NCBI GenBank assembly: GCA_963714795.1
Contig: CAVQPS010000008.1
Location: 248,001-312,000 of the forward strand
Reading direction: 5' to 3'
DNA: 64,000 nt
Source of the DNA: DATIXJ01 sp963714795
GTDB taxonomy: Bacteria; Bacteroidota; Ignavibacteria; UBA10030; SZUA-254
In this document: piece after piece, positions 35,221-44,346 of the stretch
Layout of the letters: each line of letters opens with the position of its first letter
Position numbering within the stretch: position 1 is the first letter of the stretch
The notes under the pieces: generated by a model
Told to the model about the DNA's origin: nothing
Databases searched by the model: none
The model's input: the letters and a program-made list of their open reading frames with translations, nothing else
Program-made: the position numbers and the translations under genes

Positions 35221-36468
35221 ATGTATTCCCAGGATGATGTCGCACCGATCGTCTCTCCCGATATTCCTCAGTTTTACCTCGATGTTTTGAACGTAAAATC
35301 CGACCAACAGGACATGGGCCGGCTCGATCTGTACATTGAAGTACCGTACACGGTTTTGCGCTTCACGAAAGAAATCAATATGTTTCATGCGGCATACGAG
35401 GTGACCGTCAATGTCTATGACGGCATGGATAAGCTGGTCAACGATACATGGTGGACCGAAAGAATCGAAACGAAAACGTATGAAGAATCCGTTTCGCAGA
35501 CCGTGGGAGATGTCACCCAACGTGCAATTCAACTGCCGCCGGGGACATATACTCTGTCGATGCAAATTAAAGATACGGAAACGCAAAAGACTTCACGCAT
35601 TAAGCGAAAAGTGACCGTTCAAAATTTTTCCGCCGTGCCGTTTGCATTGAGCGATATCATGATGGTGCGGCATGTCGACACGATTTCACAAAAGAAATTT
35701 GTCTATCCGAATATTTCCGCTACGGTCGGCGATGTAAAAGACAGTTGCACGATATTTTTTGAAACGTATAATTCCGTCGATGCAGAATCCGAACAAATCT
35801 ATCTCGCCGTTGAAAATATGACCGGCGATGCGGCACTGCGCGACACGTTCACGGTTCCGCTCGGTTCCGCGCGGGTTTCGTGTTTTCATCAGGTGCAAAC
35901 ATCAAAACTCATTGCCGGCAATTACATCCTGAAGCTGACGGCAGTTCCCAACACTGCGTATGATTCGGATGGTGTCAAGACTCCCGAAGCGAAAACGTCC
36001 CGGTTGTTCGTTGTCCGGTGGCACGGCATGCCGGTTTCCATCACTAATCTCGATCTTGCCATCGAACAGCTCCAGTATTTTGCCGATAAAGATGTTCTCG
36101 ATGAAATGAAAAAAGCCCCGCCGGAAAAAAAGAAAGAACTGTTCGATGCATTCTGGAAGAAACGGGATCCGACGCCGAATACCGAACGGAATGAATTGAT
36201 GGAGGAATATTATACGCGGGTCATGTATGCCAATAAACATTTCGGCCATTTTTTCGACGGCTGGAAATCCGATATGGGAATGGTGTACATCATTTTCGGC
36301 GTTCCGAACAATATCGAACAACATCCGTTTGAAATCGACGCACGACCGTACGAAATCTGGTCGTATTATGATCAAAACCGTCAGTTCGTCTTTATCGATT
36401 ATACCGGCTTCGGCGATTTTCGGTTGCAAAATCCGATCTGGGATGTCGATCACACTCGAATTCGGTAA
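35221..36468 (+). CDS. GWxTD-domain protein, possibly a lipoprotein with frameshifted leader
   Basis: The 415-residue open frame starts YSQDDVAPIVSPDIPQFYLD, beta-rich sequence, and ends in a GWxTD-type domain with FWKKRDPTPNTERNELMEEY and FGHFFDGWKSDMGMVYIIFG. The family is of unknown function and typical of Chlorobiota-Ignavibacteria, Acidobacteria and Gemmatimonadetes. No signal peptide is present in this frame. Upstream, ATG 35168 reads MKKYFLVV, and skipping one base (35192) gives MLLFLSRCQN, then one more (35226) joins this frame. That would restore a membrane-leader with a possible lipid-attached Cys. The leader reconstruction is tentative. Confidence 0.82.
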   Translation: MYSQDDVAPIVSPDIPQFYLDVLNVKSDQQDMGRLDLYIEVPYTVLRFTKEINMFHAAYEVTVNVYDGMDKLVNDTWWTERIETKTYEESVSQTVGDVTQRAIQLPPGTYTLSMQIKDTETQKTSRIKRKVTVQNFSAVPFALSDIMMVRHVDTISQKKFVYPNISATVGDVKDSCTIFFETYNSVDAESEQIYLAVENMTGDAALRDTFTVPLGSARVSCFHQVQTSKLIAGNYILKLTAVPNTAYDSDGVKTPEAKTSRLFVVRWHGMPVSITNLDLAIEQLQYFADKDVLDEMKKAPPEKKKELFDAFWKKRDPTPNTERNELMEEYYTRVMYANKHFGHFFDGWKSDMGMVYIIFGVPNNIEQHPFEIDARPYEIWSYYDQNRQFVFIDYTGFGDFRLQNPIWDVDHTRIR

Positions 36469-36485
36469 ACATTCACTTCCTCCTC

Positions 36486-38222
36486 ATGCGATTTTTTTTT
36501 ATCGTTATCAGTTGCCTGTTGATCGTTCAATGTTCCCGCGGTGCCAATACCTGTCTCATCCGGTCGATTACAATTCACGGCAATCAAGTTTTTTCCGAAC
36601 GGGAACTTTATGATGTCATGCTTCTTCGAACCGGTGACCGGTATTCGCCAAAACAATTCAGTCATGATATCAAATCCATTCAGGATTTTTATTCACGCAA
36701 CGGATTTTTTTTTGCCGAAGTGAACGGCGACAGTTCCCGCATGGCGACGGATAGTTCCTCCATCGATATCGTTCTGAATATTGATGAAGGAAAGCAGGTT
36801 TCGATCGGTATGCTTCGCATCGATTCGTGCACTATTTTTACACAGGAAGATATTCTGAAACAATTCGAAACGCACGTCGGCGGTTTTCTTCAATCCGATC
36901 TCCTGGAAGCGGACATCGCCGGTTTATTGAACCGATATGAGCGGCAGGGTTATCCGTTCGTTTCGGCAAGCATTCCGTCCATCTCTCTCTACGACGATTC
37001 TACAGGAAAAAGACTTCGCGTGGAAATATCCGTGCAGGAAGGTCGAATCGTTTCCATCGATGAAATCCGTGTGACCGGCAATAAAGAAACCGACGCCGGC
37101 GTCATTGTTCGTGAATCCAGAATTTCATTGCATGAATTATACAATCCGGATAAGATCGCGAAAATTCCGGACCGATTAAATCATCTGAACATTTTTTCAC
37201 ATGTCGATGAGCCGCAGTTGTATGTGAATAGCCGCGGCGGCGGTTTGTTGATTAATGTGAACGAGGGAAATACGAACGCGTTCGACGGCATCGTCGGTTA
37301 TGCACCGGCGCAATCGAATGGCAGCGGCGGAATCGTGACCGGGTTTGTGAATGTTACGATGAGAAACCTGTTCGGAACGGCGCGAAAACTCAACGTGCAC
37401 TGGCAAAGCGACGAGCGCGATGCTCAGGAACTCGGCGTGGAGTATGTCGAACCGTGGATCTTCAGCTTACCGATCGATCTTTCCGCCGGGTTTACACAGC
37501 GGCAACAGGACAGCAGTTACGTTCAGCGTTTCGTGAACGGAAGAATCGATTTATTATTAAATGAATCTTTGACTTTGTCGGGAGTAGTGACTCTGGAATC
37601 TGTTATTCCGTCAAGTACATTGGCAGTTCCGGTTGTCCAGCAAAGCCGTACCTCGACGGCCGGGGTTGAACTCCGATATGACACGAGAAACGATATTATC
37701 AGCCCGACATCCGGCGTGAATTATGCAACCAATTATCAGGCAGGCACGAAAACGATAGATGGGGCATCGCAGAATAGTTTGGCGGTGAGTACGTTGAGTG
37801 TCGACGCGTCGGTTTTTTTGAGCACTGCTGTCCATCAGGTGCTTGCGGTCGGATTTCACGGCAGGGAACGAACCGGCGGCAGTATCGAGCTGGGCGATTT
37901 GTACCGGCTTGGCGGTGCAAACTCGCTTCGCGGTTACCTGGAAAATCAATTTCTCGGTTCGCGGATTGCATGGACGAATACGGAATACCGTTTTCTCCTT
38001 GCCAGACGGTCGTATTTTTTCCTTCTTTTTGATGTCGGATATTTTTATCTTCCCGGTGATGATACGAAAGGAATCGCATCGACTCAACAAATGAAATACG
38101 GTTATGGCGTCGGGATTCGGATGGATACATCGCTCGGCAATATCGGCATCAGTCTTGCATTCGGTCAGGGAGATTCCTTTACAGAAGGCAAACTGCACTT
38201 CGGATTGGCAAACGAGTTTTGA
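36486..38222 (+). CDS. BamA/TamA-family outer-membrane protein
   Basis: A 578-residue protein with a signal peptide (FFFIVISCLLIVQCSRG), then POTRA-like repeats: SITIHGNQVFSERELYDVM, an ELYNPDKIAKIPDRLNHLNI segment and VSIDEIRVTGNKETDAG. The C-terminal half is a 16-strand type barrel with LGDLYRLGGANSLRGY (resembling the conserved VRGY/F loop motif of Omp85 proteins) and a terminal strand ending in aromatic Phe. Omp85 proteins insert or secrete outer-membrane proteins; this one is shorter than BamA and may be TamA-like. It follows the GWxTD gene by 17 bases. Confidence 0.88.
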   Translation: MRFFFIVISCLLIVQCSRGANTCLIRSITIHGNQVFSERELYDVMLLRTGDRYSPKQFSHDIKSIQDFYSRNGFFFAEVNGDSSRMATDSSSIDIVLNIDEGKQVSIGMLRIDSCTIFTQEDILKQFETHVGGFLQSDLLEADIAGLLNRYERQGYPFVSASIPSISLYDDSTGKRLRVEISVQEGRIVSIDEIRVTGNKETDAGVIVRESRISLHELYNPDKIAKIPDRLNHLNIFSHVDEPQLYVNSRGGGLLINVNEGNTNAFDGIVGYAPAQSNGSGGIVTGFVNVTMRNLFGTARKLNVHWQSDERDAQELGVEYVEPWIFSLPIDLSAGFTQRQQDSSYVQRFVNGRIDLLLNESLTLSGVVTLESVIPSSTLAVPVVQQSRTSTAGVELRYDTRNDIISPTSGVNYATNYQAGTKTIDGASQNSLAVSTLSVDASVFLSTAVHQVLAVGFHGRERTGGSIELGDLYRLGGANSLRGYLENQFLGSRIAWTNTEYRFLLARRSYFFLLFDVGYFYLPGDDTKGIASTQQMKYGYGVGIRMDTSLGNIGISLAFGQGDSFTEGKLHFGLANEF

Positions 38223-38226
38223 ACCT

Positions 38227-38835
38227 ATGAAGACGATTTTGGATTATTCGATCGAAAGGACATACTGGCGTAATGGTATCGAACATGTTGCCGGTATCGA
38301 TGAGGCGGGGCGCGGACCGCTTGCAGGTCCCGTTGTTGCGGCAGCAGTGATCTTTCCATCAGAGGTGTGGATTTATGGCGTGAACGATTCTAAAAAATTG
38401 AAACATCAACAACGAGTAGAGCTGTATGATATTATCAAAGACACTGCAATAAGCATCGGTGTCGGCATTATTCAGCATGATTGTATCGATGAGATCAATA
38501 TTTATCAGGCGACGATGAAAGCGATGGCGGACGCCGTTGCCGCACTCGATCCCGTTCCTGCACAGCTTCTTATCGATGGACCGCGATATCAAAATTCAAG
38601 TATTCCGTACAAAGCGATCATCGGCGGTGATGCACAATGTTTTACCATCGCCGCCGCTTCAATTGTTGCCAAAGTGACTCGTGATCGTCTGATGATGGAA
38701 TATCACGAACAATTTCCGCAATACGGTTTTGCAAAACATAAAGGATACGGTACGCCTGAACATCTCGAAGCAATAAGAAAATACGGTCCGTGCGAAATTC
38801 ACCGCCGCAGTTTTCGGATGCCTGCAAAGCAATGA
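38227..38835 (+). CDS. rnhB: ribonuclease HII
   Basis: A 202-residue protein from ATG 38227. IDEAGRGPLAGPVVAAAVIF holds the catalytic DE pair; VNDSKKLKHQQR, LLIDGPRYQ and ASIVAKVTRDRLM carry the remaining acidic residues and the RNase HII signature; HKGYGTPEH is at the C-terminus. It removes RNA, including single ribonucleotides, from DNA. The stop overlaps the yraN start (ATGA), the commonly seen rnhB-yraN arrangement. Confidence 0.96.
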   Translation: MKTILDYSIERTYWRNGIEHVAGIDEAGRGPLAGPVVAAAVIFPSEVWIYGVNDSKKLKHQQRVELYDIIKDTAISIGVGIIQHDCIDEINIYQATMKAMADAVAALDPVPAQLLIDGPRYQNSSIPYKAIIGGDAQCFTIAAASIVAKVTRDRLMMEYHEQFPQYGFAKHKGYGTPEHLEAIRKYGPCEIHRRSFRMPAKQ

Positions 38836-39188
38836 AACCGAATAACCGTACACAGGGTGCGCTCGGTGAACAGCAGGCAATTGACTATTTATTGAAAAAG
38901 AAGTATTCTATTCTTGAACGAAATTATCGTTTCGAGCATGGCGAAATCGATATTATTGCCGATGATAACGGTACACTCGTATTTATCGAAGTGAAAGCCC
39001 GTCGTTCAAAACAATTCGGCGATCCGGAAGATGCCGTGACGGAATCGAAACGCAAACAGATCCGGAAAACGGCAGACGGTTATCTTTTTGAACATCAGAT
39101 CGAAGATCGCCTGTGCCGGTTCGATGTGATTGCGATAGAATACGACGGCTCAATGCCGATTATCCGACATCTTGAAGACGCATTTTAA
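38832..39188 (+). CDS. yraN: YraN-family (UPF0102) endonuclease-like protein
   Basis: This 118-residue protein has the family core LGEQQAIDYLLKKKYSILER, FEHGEIDIIADDN and LVFIEVKARRS, giving the GEIDII...EVK catalytic-like triad of Holliday-junction-resolvase-fold nucleases. The exact DNA substrate is unknown. The start at 38832 overlaps the rnhB stop by four bases; upstream in-frame starts lie within rnhB. It ends two bases before cstA. Confidence 0.93.
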   Translation: MKPNNRTQGALGEQQAIDYLLKKKYSILERNYRFEHGEIDIIADDNGTLVFIEVKARRSKQFGDPEDAVTESKRKQIRKTADGYLFEHQIEDRLCRFDVIAIEYDGSMPIIRHLEDAF

Positions 39189-39190
39189 TT

Positions 39191-41047
39191 ATGAATGCTT
39201 TGCCTTTTATACTCGGTGCGTTGTGTGTGCTTGCGATTGCCTATCGCTATTACAGTGCATTCATCGCAGCGAAAGTCGTTGCGTTGGACGATTCCCGTCC
39301 GACGCCTGCTCATACGTTGCGTGACGGACAGAATTACGATCCGACAAATAAATGGGTTTTGTTTGGACATCACTTTGCCGCGATTTCCGGTGCCGGTCCG
39401 CTCATCGGTCCGGTTCTTGCCGCGCAATTCGGATTTCTTGCCCGGATTTCTCTGGCTGTTGATCGGTGTTGTGCTTGCAGGTGCCGTCCACGATTTCGTT
39501 ATTCTTGCCGCGTCGGTTCGCCGCAAAGGTCGCTCGCTGGCGGAAATTGCGCGCAATGAGATCAGTCCGCTTGCCGGCGTCATCGGTTCGATTGCAATTC
39601 TGATTATTGTCGTCGTTGCACTCGCCGGACTTGGACTTGCCGTCGTGAATGCGTTGCGCGAAAGTTCCTGGGGAACATTTACCATTGCGATGACGATTCC
39701 TGTGGCGCTGATCGTCGGTTTGTATATGTACCGGATCCGGCCGGGGAAAATCGGAGAGGCAAGTATTGGTCGGTGTTATCGGTGTTTTTGCATGCGTGAT
39801 TATCGGCAGTTTCATTCCCGGTTCTTCCTTTGCACAATACTTTACTCTTTCGCGGGAGGGAATCATTATCGCGATGGCAGTGTACGGATTTATTGCTTCG
39901 ATTCTGCCGGTTTGGTTATTGCTCTGTCCGAGAGATTATCTGAGTTCCTATATGAAGATCGGGACGATCGCCGCGCTGGTGATCGGGGTCGTGATCGTCG
40001 ATCCGCAACTGCGGATGCCGGCGATTACGGAATTTATCCATGGCGGAGGGCCGATTATTCCCGGAAAAATGTTCCCGTTCGTGTTCGTTACGATTGCCTG
40101 CGGTGCGATCTCGGGATTTCATTCGCTGGTGTCATCCGGCACGACACCGAAAATGCTGAACCGCGAAAGCGATGCGCGCATGATCGGTTACGGCGCAATG
40201 CTGATGGAAGGAATTGTCGGCATCGTCGCATTGATCGCGGCGAGTTCACTTTTCCCGGCAGATTATTTTGCCATCAATCTTTCACCGGAGAAATTTTCCA
40301 CGCTGGGAATGAGCACGGTTAATCTTCAGGAGCTGTCAAGGGAAGTCGGTGAAGCGGTTGCCGGTCGTCCCGGCGGGGCGGTTTCTTTGGCGGTGGGATT
40401 TGCGCAGATTTTTTCCGGCATTACCCGGCATGCGTTCGCTCATGTCGTACTGGTACCATTTTGCAATTATGTTCGAAGCACTGTTCATTCTCACAACTAT
40501 CGATGCCGGCACTCGCGTTGCCCGGTTTCTGGTTCAGGAATTTTGCGGGCGGGTCTGGAAACCGTTTGAGCGGCCAAATTGGCTTCCCGGTTCCATGCTT
40601 GCCACGGCATTTATCGTTTTCTGCTGGGGATATTTTATCTGGACGGGAAGTATCGGCACGATCTGGCCCATGTTCGGCACAGCGAATCAATTGCTTGCCG
40701 CCGTTGCGCTTGCCGTTGCCACGACGGCTATCATCAATGCCGGTAAAGTACGTTACGTGTGGGTGACACTCATTCCGATGGTCTTCGTTGCGGTCACGAC
40801 GCTGACGGCATGCTGGATGAATATTTTCGATAATTTCTTGCCGCTGACCGCCGATCCGGCGACACGCACGTTCGGATATATCAACACGATCCTTACCGTT
40901 GTTATCATGATTTGTGCAATCATTATTCTCGTGGAAGCGTTTCGCCGGTGGTACAGGGTTCTTGTGAAAAAGGAATTTATCGTCGCCGGAAAAGTATTCC
41001 TTGCAACCGACAAGAATTTTTCCCCGCCCGAGTACGGTTGTAGCTGA
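39191..41047 (+). CDS. cstA: carbon starvation protein CstA, three frameshifts
   Basis: CstA homology runs across the whole span in successive frames. Frame one: NPRT-like start, then RDGQNYDPTNKWVLFGHHFA and ISGAGPLIGPVLAAQFG. A +1 shift near 39437 leads to LWLLIGVVLAGAVHDFVI; another near 39765 leads to VGVIGVFACVIIGSFIPGSS; a third near 40420 leads to MSYWYHFAIMFEALFILTT and the end. Each shift is repaired by skipping one base before TTG or TTA. CstA-type proteins are multi-pass transporters for pyruvate or peptides. The breaks are probably sequence errors because the flanking homology is uninterrupted. Confidence 0.88.
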
Positions 41048-41061
41048 GGTGATGTTTCGTT

Positions 41062-41285
41062 TCCCCGTCTTTCCGTCCCGCTCTACGAGCGGGATTATTC
41101 GGAATCTGACGGCTTTATCGTTATCCCGACAAGTTTTTAGTCGGAATCCGAACTCAGCAACTTCGGAATAGATGCTGAATAGAAGCGTTTCAGCAAGACG
41201 GGTTGGACTGGTTGATGTTCCCGCTTTTTTGCCTGTCTTTCCGTCCCGCTCGAAGAGCGGGATTGTTCGGAATCTGAACTCAGAA
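41062..41285. repeat. mosaic dispersed repeat (copy 2), with two hairpins
   Basis: The gap after cstA holds two hairpins with TCCCGCTC/GAGCGGGA arms (41076-41094 and 41244-41262), each within a GTCTTTCCGTCCCGCTC...GGGATT context. The region shares blocks in inverse orientation with 10.87-11.21 kb. It has no gene; the ORFs crossing it are repeat-derived. Confidence 0.8.
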
Positions 41286-41291
41286 TTGAAA

Positions 41292-41678
41292 TTATTTCCC
41301 GTCTTCAATTTTAAAATGCGGGTTCTCGATTACGCCAAAGACATTCCCGAACGGATCGAGAACGGTGCCGACGAGAATTCCTTCCCCGACATCCATCACC
41401 TCCTGATGCTTCTTCGCTCCGAGTTCCAGTAATCGCTTGTATGTTGCTTTTGCATCGCTGACGCCCCAGTACGCAATCACGTTAGTGCCGAGCGTAACAC
41501 CCGACATATCGGGATTGAGTCCCAGCTCGAATCCGCCGACGCTGAACCCGACATAAAACGGCTGATCGAAATAGGGCGGGAAGCCGAGAACCGATGCGTA
41601 CCATTTCTTCGCTGTGTCGAGATCGTTGACAGAATAGATGACTGTGCGAAGTCCGTGAAACGGTTTGGATGATGTCAT
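41292..41678 (-). CDS. VOC-family glyoxalase/dioxygenase-like protein
   Basis: About 128 residues from ATG 41678 (MTSSKPFHGLRTVIYSV). The pattern VNDLDTAKKWYASVLGFPP, then FELGLNP, GVSDAKATYKRLLELGAK and VLDPFGNVFGVIENP is that of a single vicinal-oxygen-chelate domain. Metal ligand positions cannot be fixed with certainty, and the family ranges from isomerases to resistance proteins, so no substrate is given. The stop sits at the edge of the mosaic repeat. Confidence 0.85.
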   Translation of the reverse strand: MTSSKPFHGLRTVIYSVNDLDTAKKWYASVLGFPPYFDQPFYVGFSVGGFELGLNPDMSGVTLGTNVIAYWGVSDAKATYKRLLELGAKKHQEVMDVGEGILVGTVLDPFGNVFGVIENPHFKIEDGK

Positions 41679-41746
41679 GATGGTTGATAATTTTGATAAT
41701 TGAGAAATATTATACTTCCAAGGTTGCTGTTTGCCGTCGACCAAGA

Positions 41747-42445
41747 CTAAGGATTGTGGGTTGTCTTGTCAGTTACTAAGGCCATCTTTCCATTGATTAA
41801 CTTCCGTATAATGGTTTGATCGAATAACGTATCATTGTCATGCCATTGTCTGCCATCCTCTTCTTCGATGGAGATGGGCTGATTTCCCAAAACCTTATAT
41901 GTGTATTTCCAACTATAAATTCCGCTGCCACTCCATTGTGATCCTTCTCGAACGATTGTCTTTGAAATGCTATCAAACGTCAAATCACAGCAGAGGTCTG
42001 AAAATTCTTGGCTAAACTGAAATTTATTTGCGCTTGTGTCAAAGAGGGCAATAGAGTAGATTGAAGAAGATCCATTTCGAGTGTCCCCTGTCGACATTTC
42101 AATATCCATGTATCCATCGAAATTTGCATCTATGAAACTAAAATCACCAGCGGCAAAATTGTGCAAGTCCAACGTATCTAAGTATGATGTAAGCAATTCG
42201 TTATTGGGTTGTCTCAAGAAAAGAAACGAATAAATAACTTTCGAAGTACTTTCACTTATCCAAACTTTGGCATGTACCGTACATGGAAGTTTGGGGCCAA
42301 GCACCAATTGAAAGGTTGAATCCACTTCTAATTGAAACGAATCAGTTCTTTGATTGCTGGTAGCTGTTTGTTTTTTGGATTGGCTGCCGACTAAGAGAAA
42401 TGCTGAAACCAAGATAATGCCCATGTATTTGTTCCTCATACTCAA
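41747..42445 (-). CDS. exported XAC2610-like protein, unknown function
   Basis: A 232-residue protein with a signal peptide (MGIILVSAFLLVGSQ) and the segment DFSFIDANFDGYMDIEMSTG, an acidic calcium-loop-like motif found in XAC2610-related and FG-GAP-like exported proteins. The gene at 55188 has the same design (KDMNFDGYLDILLNY), so the two are probably distant paralogues. It is AT-rich compared with its neighbours and lies between repeat clusters. Function unknown. Confidence 0.7.
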   Translation of the reverse strand: MSMRNKYMGIILVSAFLLVGSQSKKQTATSNQRTDSFQLEVDSTFQLVLGPKLPCTVHAKVWISESTSKVIYSFLFLRQPNNELLTSYLDTLDLHNFAAGDFSFIDANFDGYMDIEMSTGDTRNGSSSIYSIALFDTSANKFQFSQEFSDLCCDLTFDSISKTIVREGSQWSGSGIYSWKYTYKVLGNQPISIEEEDGRQWHDNDTLFDQTIIRKLINGKMALVTDKTTHNP

Positions 42446-42504
42446 TCCCTAATAAGTTCCACGAGTATACTAAAAACTTTTATCGGAGTCAATCTCAGCC
42501 CCGC

Positions 42505-42586
42505 GTCATTCCCACATTCTGTTAGTGGGAATCCAGAACGTCCCTCTGGTTCATAACCTTTCGGATCCCTTTGGGACGGGAATGAC
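42505..42586. repeat. palindromic repeat family D (GTCATTCCC...GGGAATGAC), copy 1
   Basis: GTCATTCCC at 42505-42513 and GGGAATGAC at 42578-42586 are inverted; inside, CCCAC...GTGGGAATCCAGA forms a sub-hairpin. A fuller copy is at 51556-51637. Its right half lies within the last codons of the CPBP gene. Confidence 0.8.
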
Positions 42587-43510
42587 TTTGAGCAATGTGC
42601 GACTCACTTTCAATGTTGAGTTCATCTCAGGAAGTGAGTCGCACGTTTTCATTTTCCAGTACGGCTTGATGATTTTATTTTCTCTGTGGCTTAGAAATAA
42701 TAAAACAATCGTGGCGCAGAGACAAAAAACCGTCGCCTGAATCGATCCTTCCGGCCCAAATTGTCCGCCCGTGATCCAATCGGCTCCTTCAATCTTCGAT
42801 GTGATGAGTGTCTTCCCAATGGCGTTTCCGGAAACGCTTGCTCCGAAAATTGCCGACTGCGTGAAGTTCCAGGCGAAATGAATGGCAATCGGAAACCATA
42901 AATTTCTCGCATAAATATATGCAGAGCCGAGTAAAAGTCCGGCTTGAATCGCAAGCCCGATCGCTGCCGTGATCGAACTGTGAGGATTTGCAAGATGTGC
43001 GGCTCCGAAGAGCAATGCCGAAATAATCAGCGCAATGTAACTTCCTAATTTCTCTTCCGTGATTCTGAAAATGATTCCTCTCGTTAACGTTTCCTCGATA
43101 ACTCCCGACGTGAATGCCATCGTCAGCGGTGGAATTAAAAAGAGAATCGGGTTGATCGAAACGACGGAGTAGCCGTGATTCAAATAAATGATCAAAATCG
43201 TCAGCGATTGTAAAACCGCTCCGAGCACAATACCTGCGATTAAACTTTTAACGATGCCGTTGGTTGAAAATTCGGTAATTTTCCTTCGTTCGTAGAATTT
43301 GTATAACATCGTGTAGCAAGTAATCGTCAAAATGGCGGCGATAATTCCGGTGATGAGGTTTTTGAAATCGGTATCGATGGAGGTGAAGTTCAGCAATGTC
43401 CATAATTGCGTTTGTGCAATCTGGATGATTCCTCCGCATACCACGAGTCCGACGATTATTCTCGTCAACGGGAACAGGAAAATCTTTTGTGCGATATTTT
43501 TTGCGTTCAT
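42551..43510 (-). CDS. CPBP-family intramembrane protease, C-terminus built from repeats
   Basis: About 319 residues from ATG 43510. Multiple membrane segments carry VIEETLTRGIIFRI (EExxxR), LLFGAAHLANP (FxxxH) and FPIAIHFAWNFTQ (HxxxN), the CPBP catalytic set. The family's targets are unknown here. The last 35 or so residues, after ENKIIKPYWKMK, are encoded by repeat A copy 2 and by part of repeat D copy 1, so the native stop was probably lost when repeats inserted. It is a lone gene in an accessory region. Confidence 0.85.
   Translation of the reverse strand: MNAKNIAQKIFLFPLTRIIVGLVVCGGIIQIAQTQLWTLLNFTSIDTDFKNLITGIIAAILTITCYTMLYKFYERRKITEFSTNGIVKSLIAGIVLGAVLQSLTILIIYLNHGYSVVSINPILFLIPPLTMAFTSGVIEETLTRGIIFRITEEKLGSYIALIISALLFGAAHLANPHSSITAAIGLAIQAGLLLGSAYIYARNLWFPIAIHFAWNFTQSAIFGASVSGNAIGKTLITSKIEGADWITGGQFGPEGSIQATVFCLCATIVLLFLSHRENKIIKPYWKMKTCDSLPEMNSTLKVSRTLLKVIPVPKGSERL
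42597..42644. repeat. palindromic repeat family A, copy 2
   Basis: A 48-bp unit, GTGCGACTCACTTTC to GAAGTGAGTCGCAC, with 14-base complementary ends and a divergent centre. It lies inside the 3' end of the CPBP coding frame. Confidence 0.9.
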
Positions 43511-43648
43511 GTTTAGTCTTTGATATTTCAACGTTTGGAGATATTTTGATGTAGCAATCTGCCAAAATCAACACTGCGTTCAGGTGTAAGAGAGGCTCCG
43601 GAATTGCATTGAGTATACGACATTTTCTCACTCAATTCAAGGATAAAC

Positions 43649-43695
43649 GTGCGACTCACCTACAGCCAAGTTGCTTCTTTGAAGGTGAGTCGCAC
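43649..43695. repeat. palindromic repeat family A, copy 3
   Basis: A 47-bp unit, GTGCGACTCACCTAC to AAGGTGAGTCGCAC. It aligns over its full length, including the inner CAGCCAAG part, with the reverse complement of copy 1. It lies about 140 bases upstream of the CPBP start. Confidence 0.9.
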
Positions 43696-44106
43696 ATTCC
43701 TGTGAGCCCGGATATTAAATAAAATAAACATCTTGCTATTGGGACTGAAAGTGTTACATTACATATATTAACAATTGGCCCACTGAGCTCGCTATGGTTT
43801 GAAAGCCAGGGTCGTTAGACTCACAGGGGTCGTCCCGTAAAACAGCATTCGTTGTTAGTCTACCTCGATTCTATTCTCTACGCTGCTTTTCTATTAGTCT
43901 GCGGTACGGTAACTCGCCATTTTTCTCCATCATCAATTATCGGATTTATGCAACATCATCTTTATTTCGGAGACACAATAGATTGTTCAACAGACTTTGT
44001 CAGTGAAATCGCATGGAAGCAGTGGCAAGATCTCTATGCCGTTAAGAGAAAGAAGATATTCCTTTGTATTCTTAAGAATCGGGGGAAATACTGTGTATAA
44101 AAAATC
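43696..44106. other. gene-poor stretch with possible promoter and pairing, no assigned gene
   Basis: This 400-base stretch has no convincing protein gene. TTGGGA and TATATT about 18 bases apart (near 43740 and 43765) could be a promoter. Downstream, TTAGACT (near 43818) and AGTCTA (near 43856) are complementary, and GGGTCGTCCCG repeats G/C-rich arms, hinting at a leader or small RNA. A 50-codon frame from 43948 begins MQHHLYFGDTID, like the opening of some DNA methylases, then diverges. No known RNA family was recognised. Confidence 0.35.
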
Positions 44107-44346
44107 ATGACGAATGTGATTGTCATATCGACCGCCCGGGATTGTTTCATCGATCTCACGCATCGTGATTCGGATGCGAGCATTTGGATTGTGCAGCGCT
44201 GGAAGAAATCCTTCTGGTTCAAAAAAAGGATCTCATCGAATTGGTTCAATGATGAGCATCAGGCAATTGCGTTTGCCTGCGAAATGAAACTGCGGCATGA
44301 CGGTGAACCGGTGCGTTATCATTACAACGGAAAGGTGTCAACATGA
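44107..44346 (+). CDS. small hypothetical protein
   Basis: A 79-residue protein, MTNVIVISTARDCFID to NGKVST, rich in Trp, Lys and His, with no signal peptide, membrane segment or cysteine motif. I do not recognise a family. It overlaps the next small gene by four bases (ATGA), a sign that both are translated. The pattern of a short strand followed by basic and aromatic residues could fit a small DUF2188-like or nucleic-acid-binding protein, but this is a guess. Confidence 0.55.
   Translation: MTNVIVISTARDCFIDLTHRDSDASIWIVQRWKKSFWFKKRISSNWFNDEHQAIAFACEMKLRHDGEPVRYHYNGKVST

Noticed and set aside
40421..41308. Minus-strand 295-residue ORF antisense to cstA
   Set aside because: It is the complement of a conserved transporter gene and its N-terminal end is repeat-derived; composition matches an antisense shadow.
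43948..44100. Short frame opening MQHHLYFGDTID, like the start of adenine-specific DNA methylases
   Set aside because: Similarity ends after about ten residues, no DPPY or FxGxG motif follows, and no further methylase fragment is nearby. Chance resemblance or a very decayed remnant.
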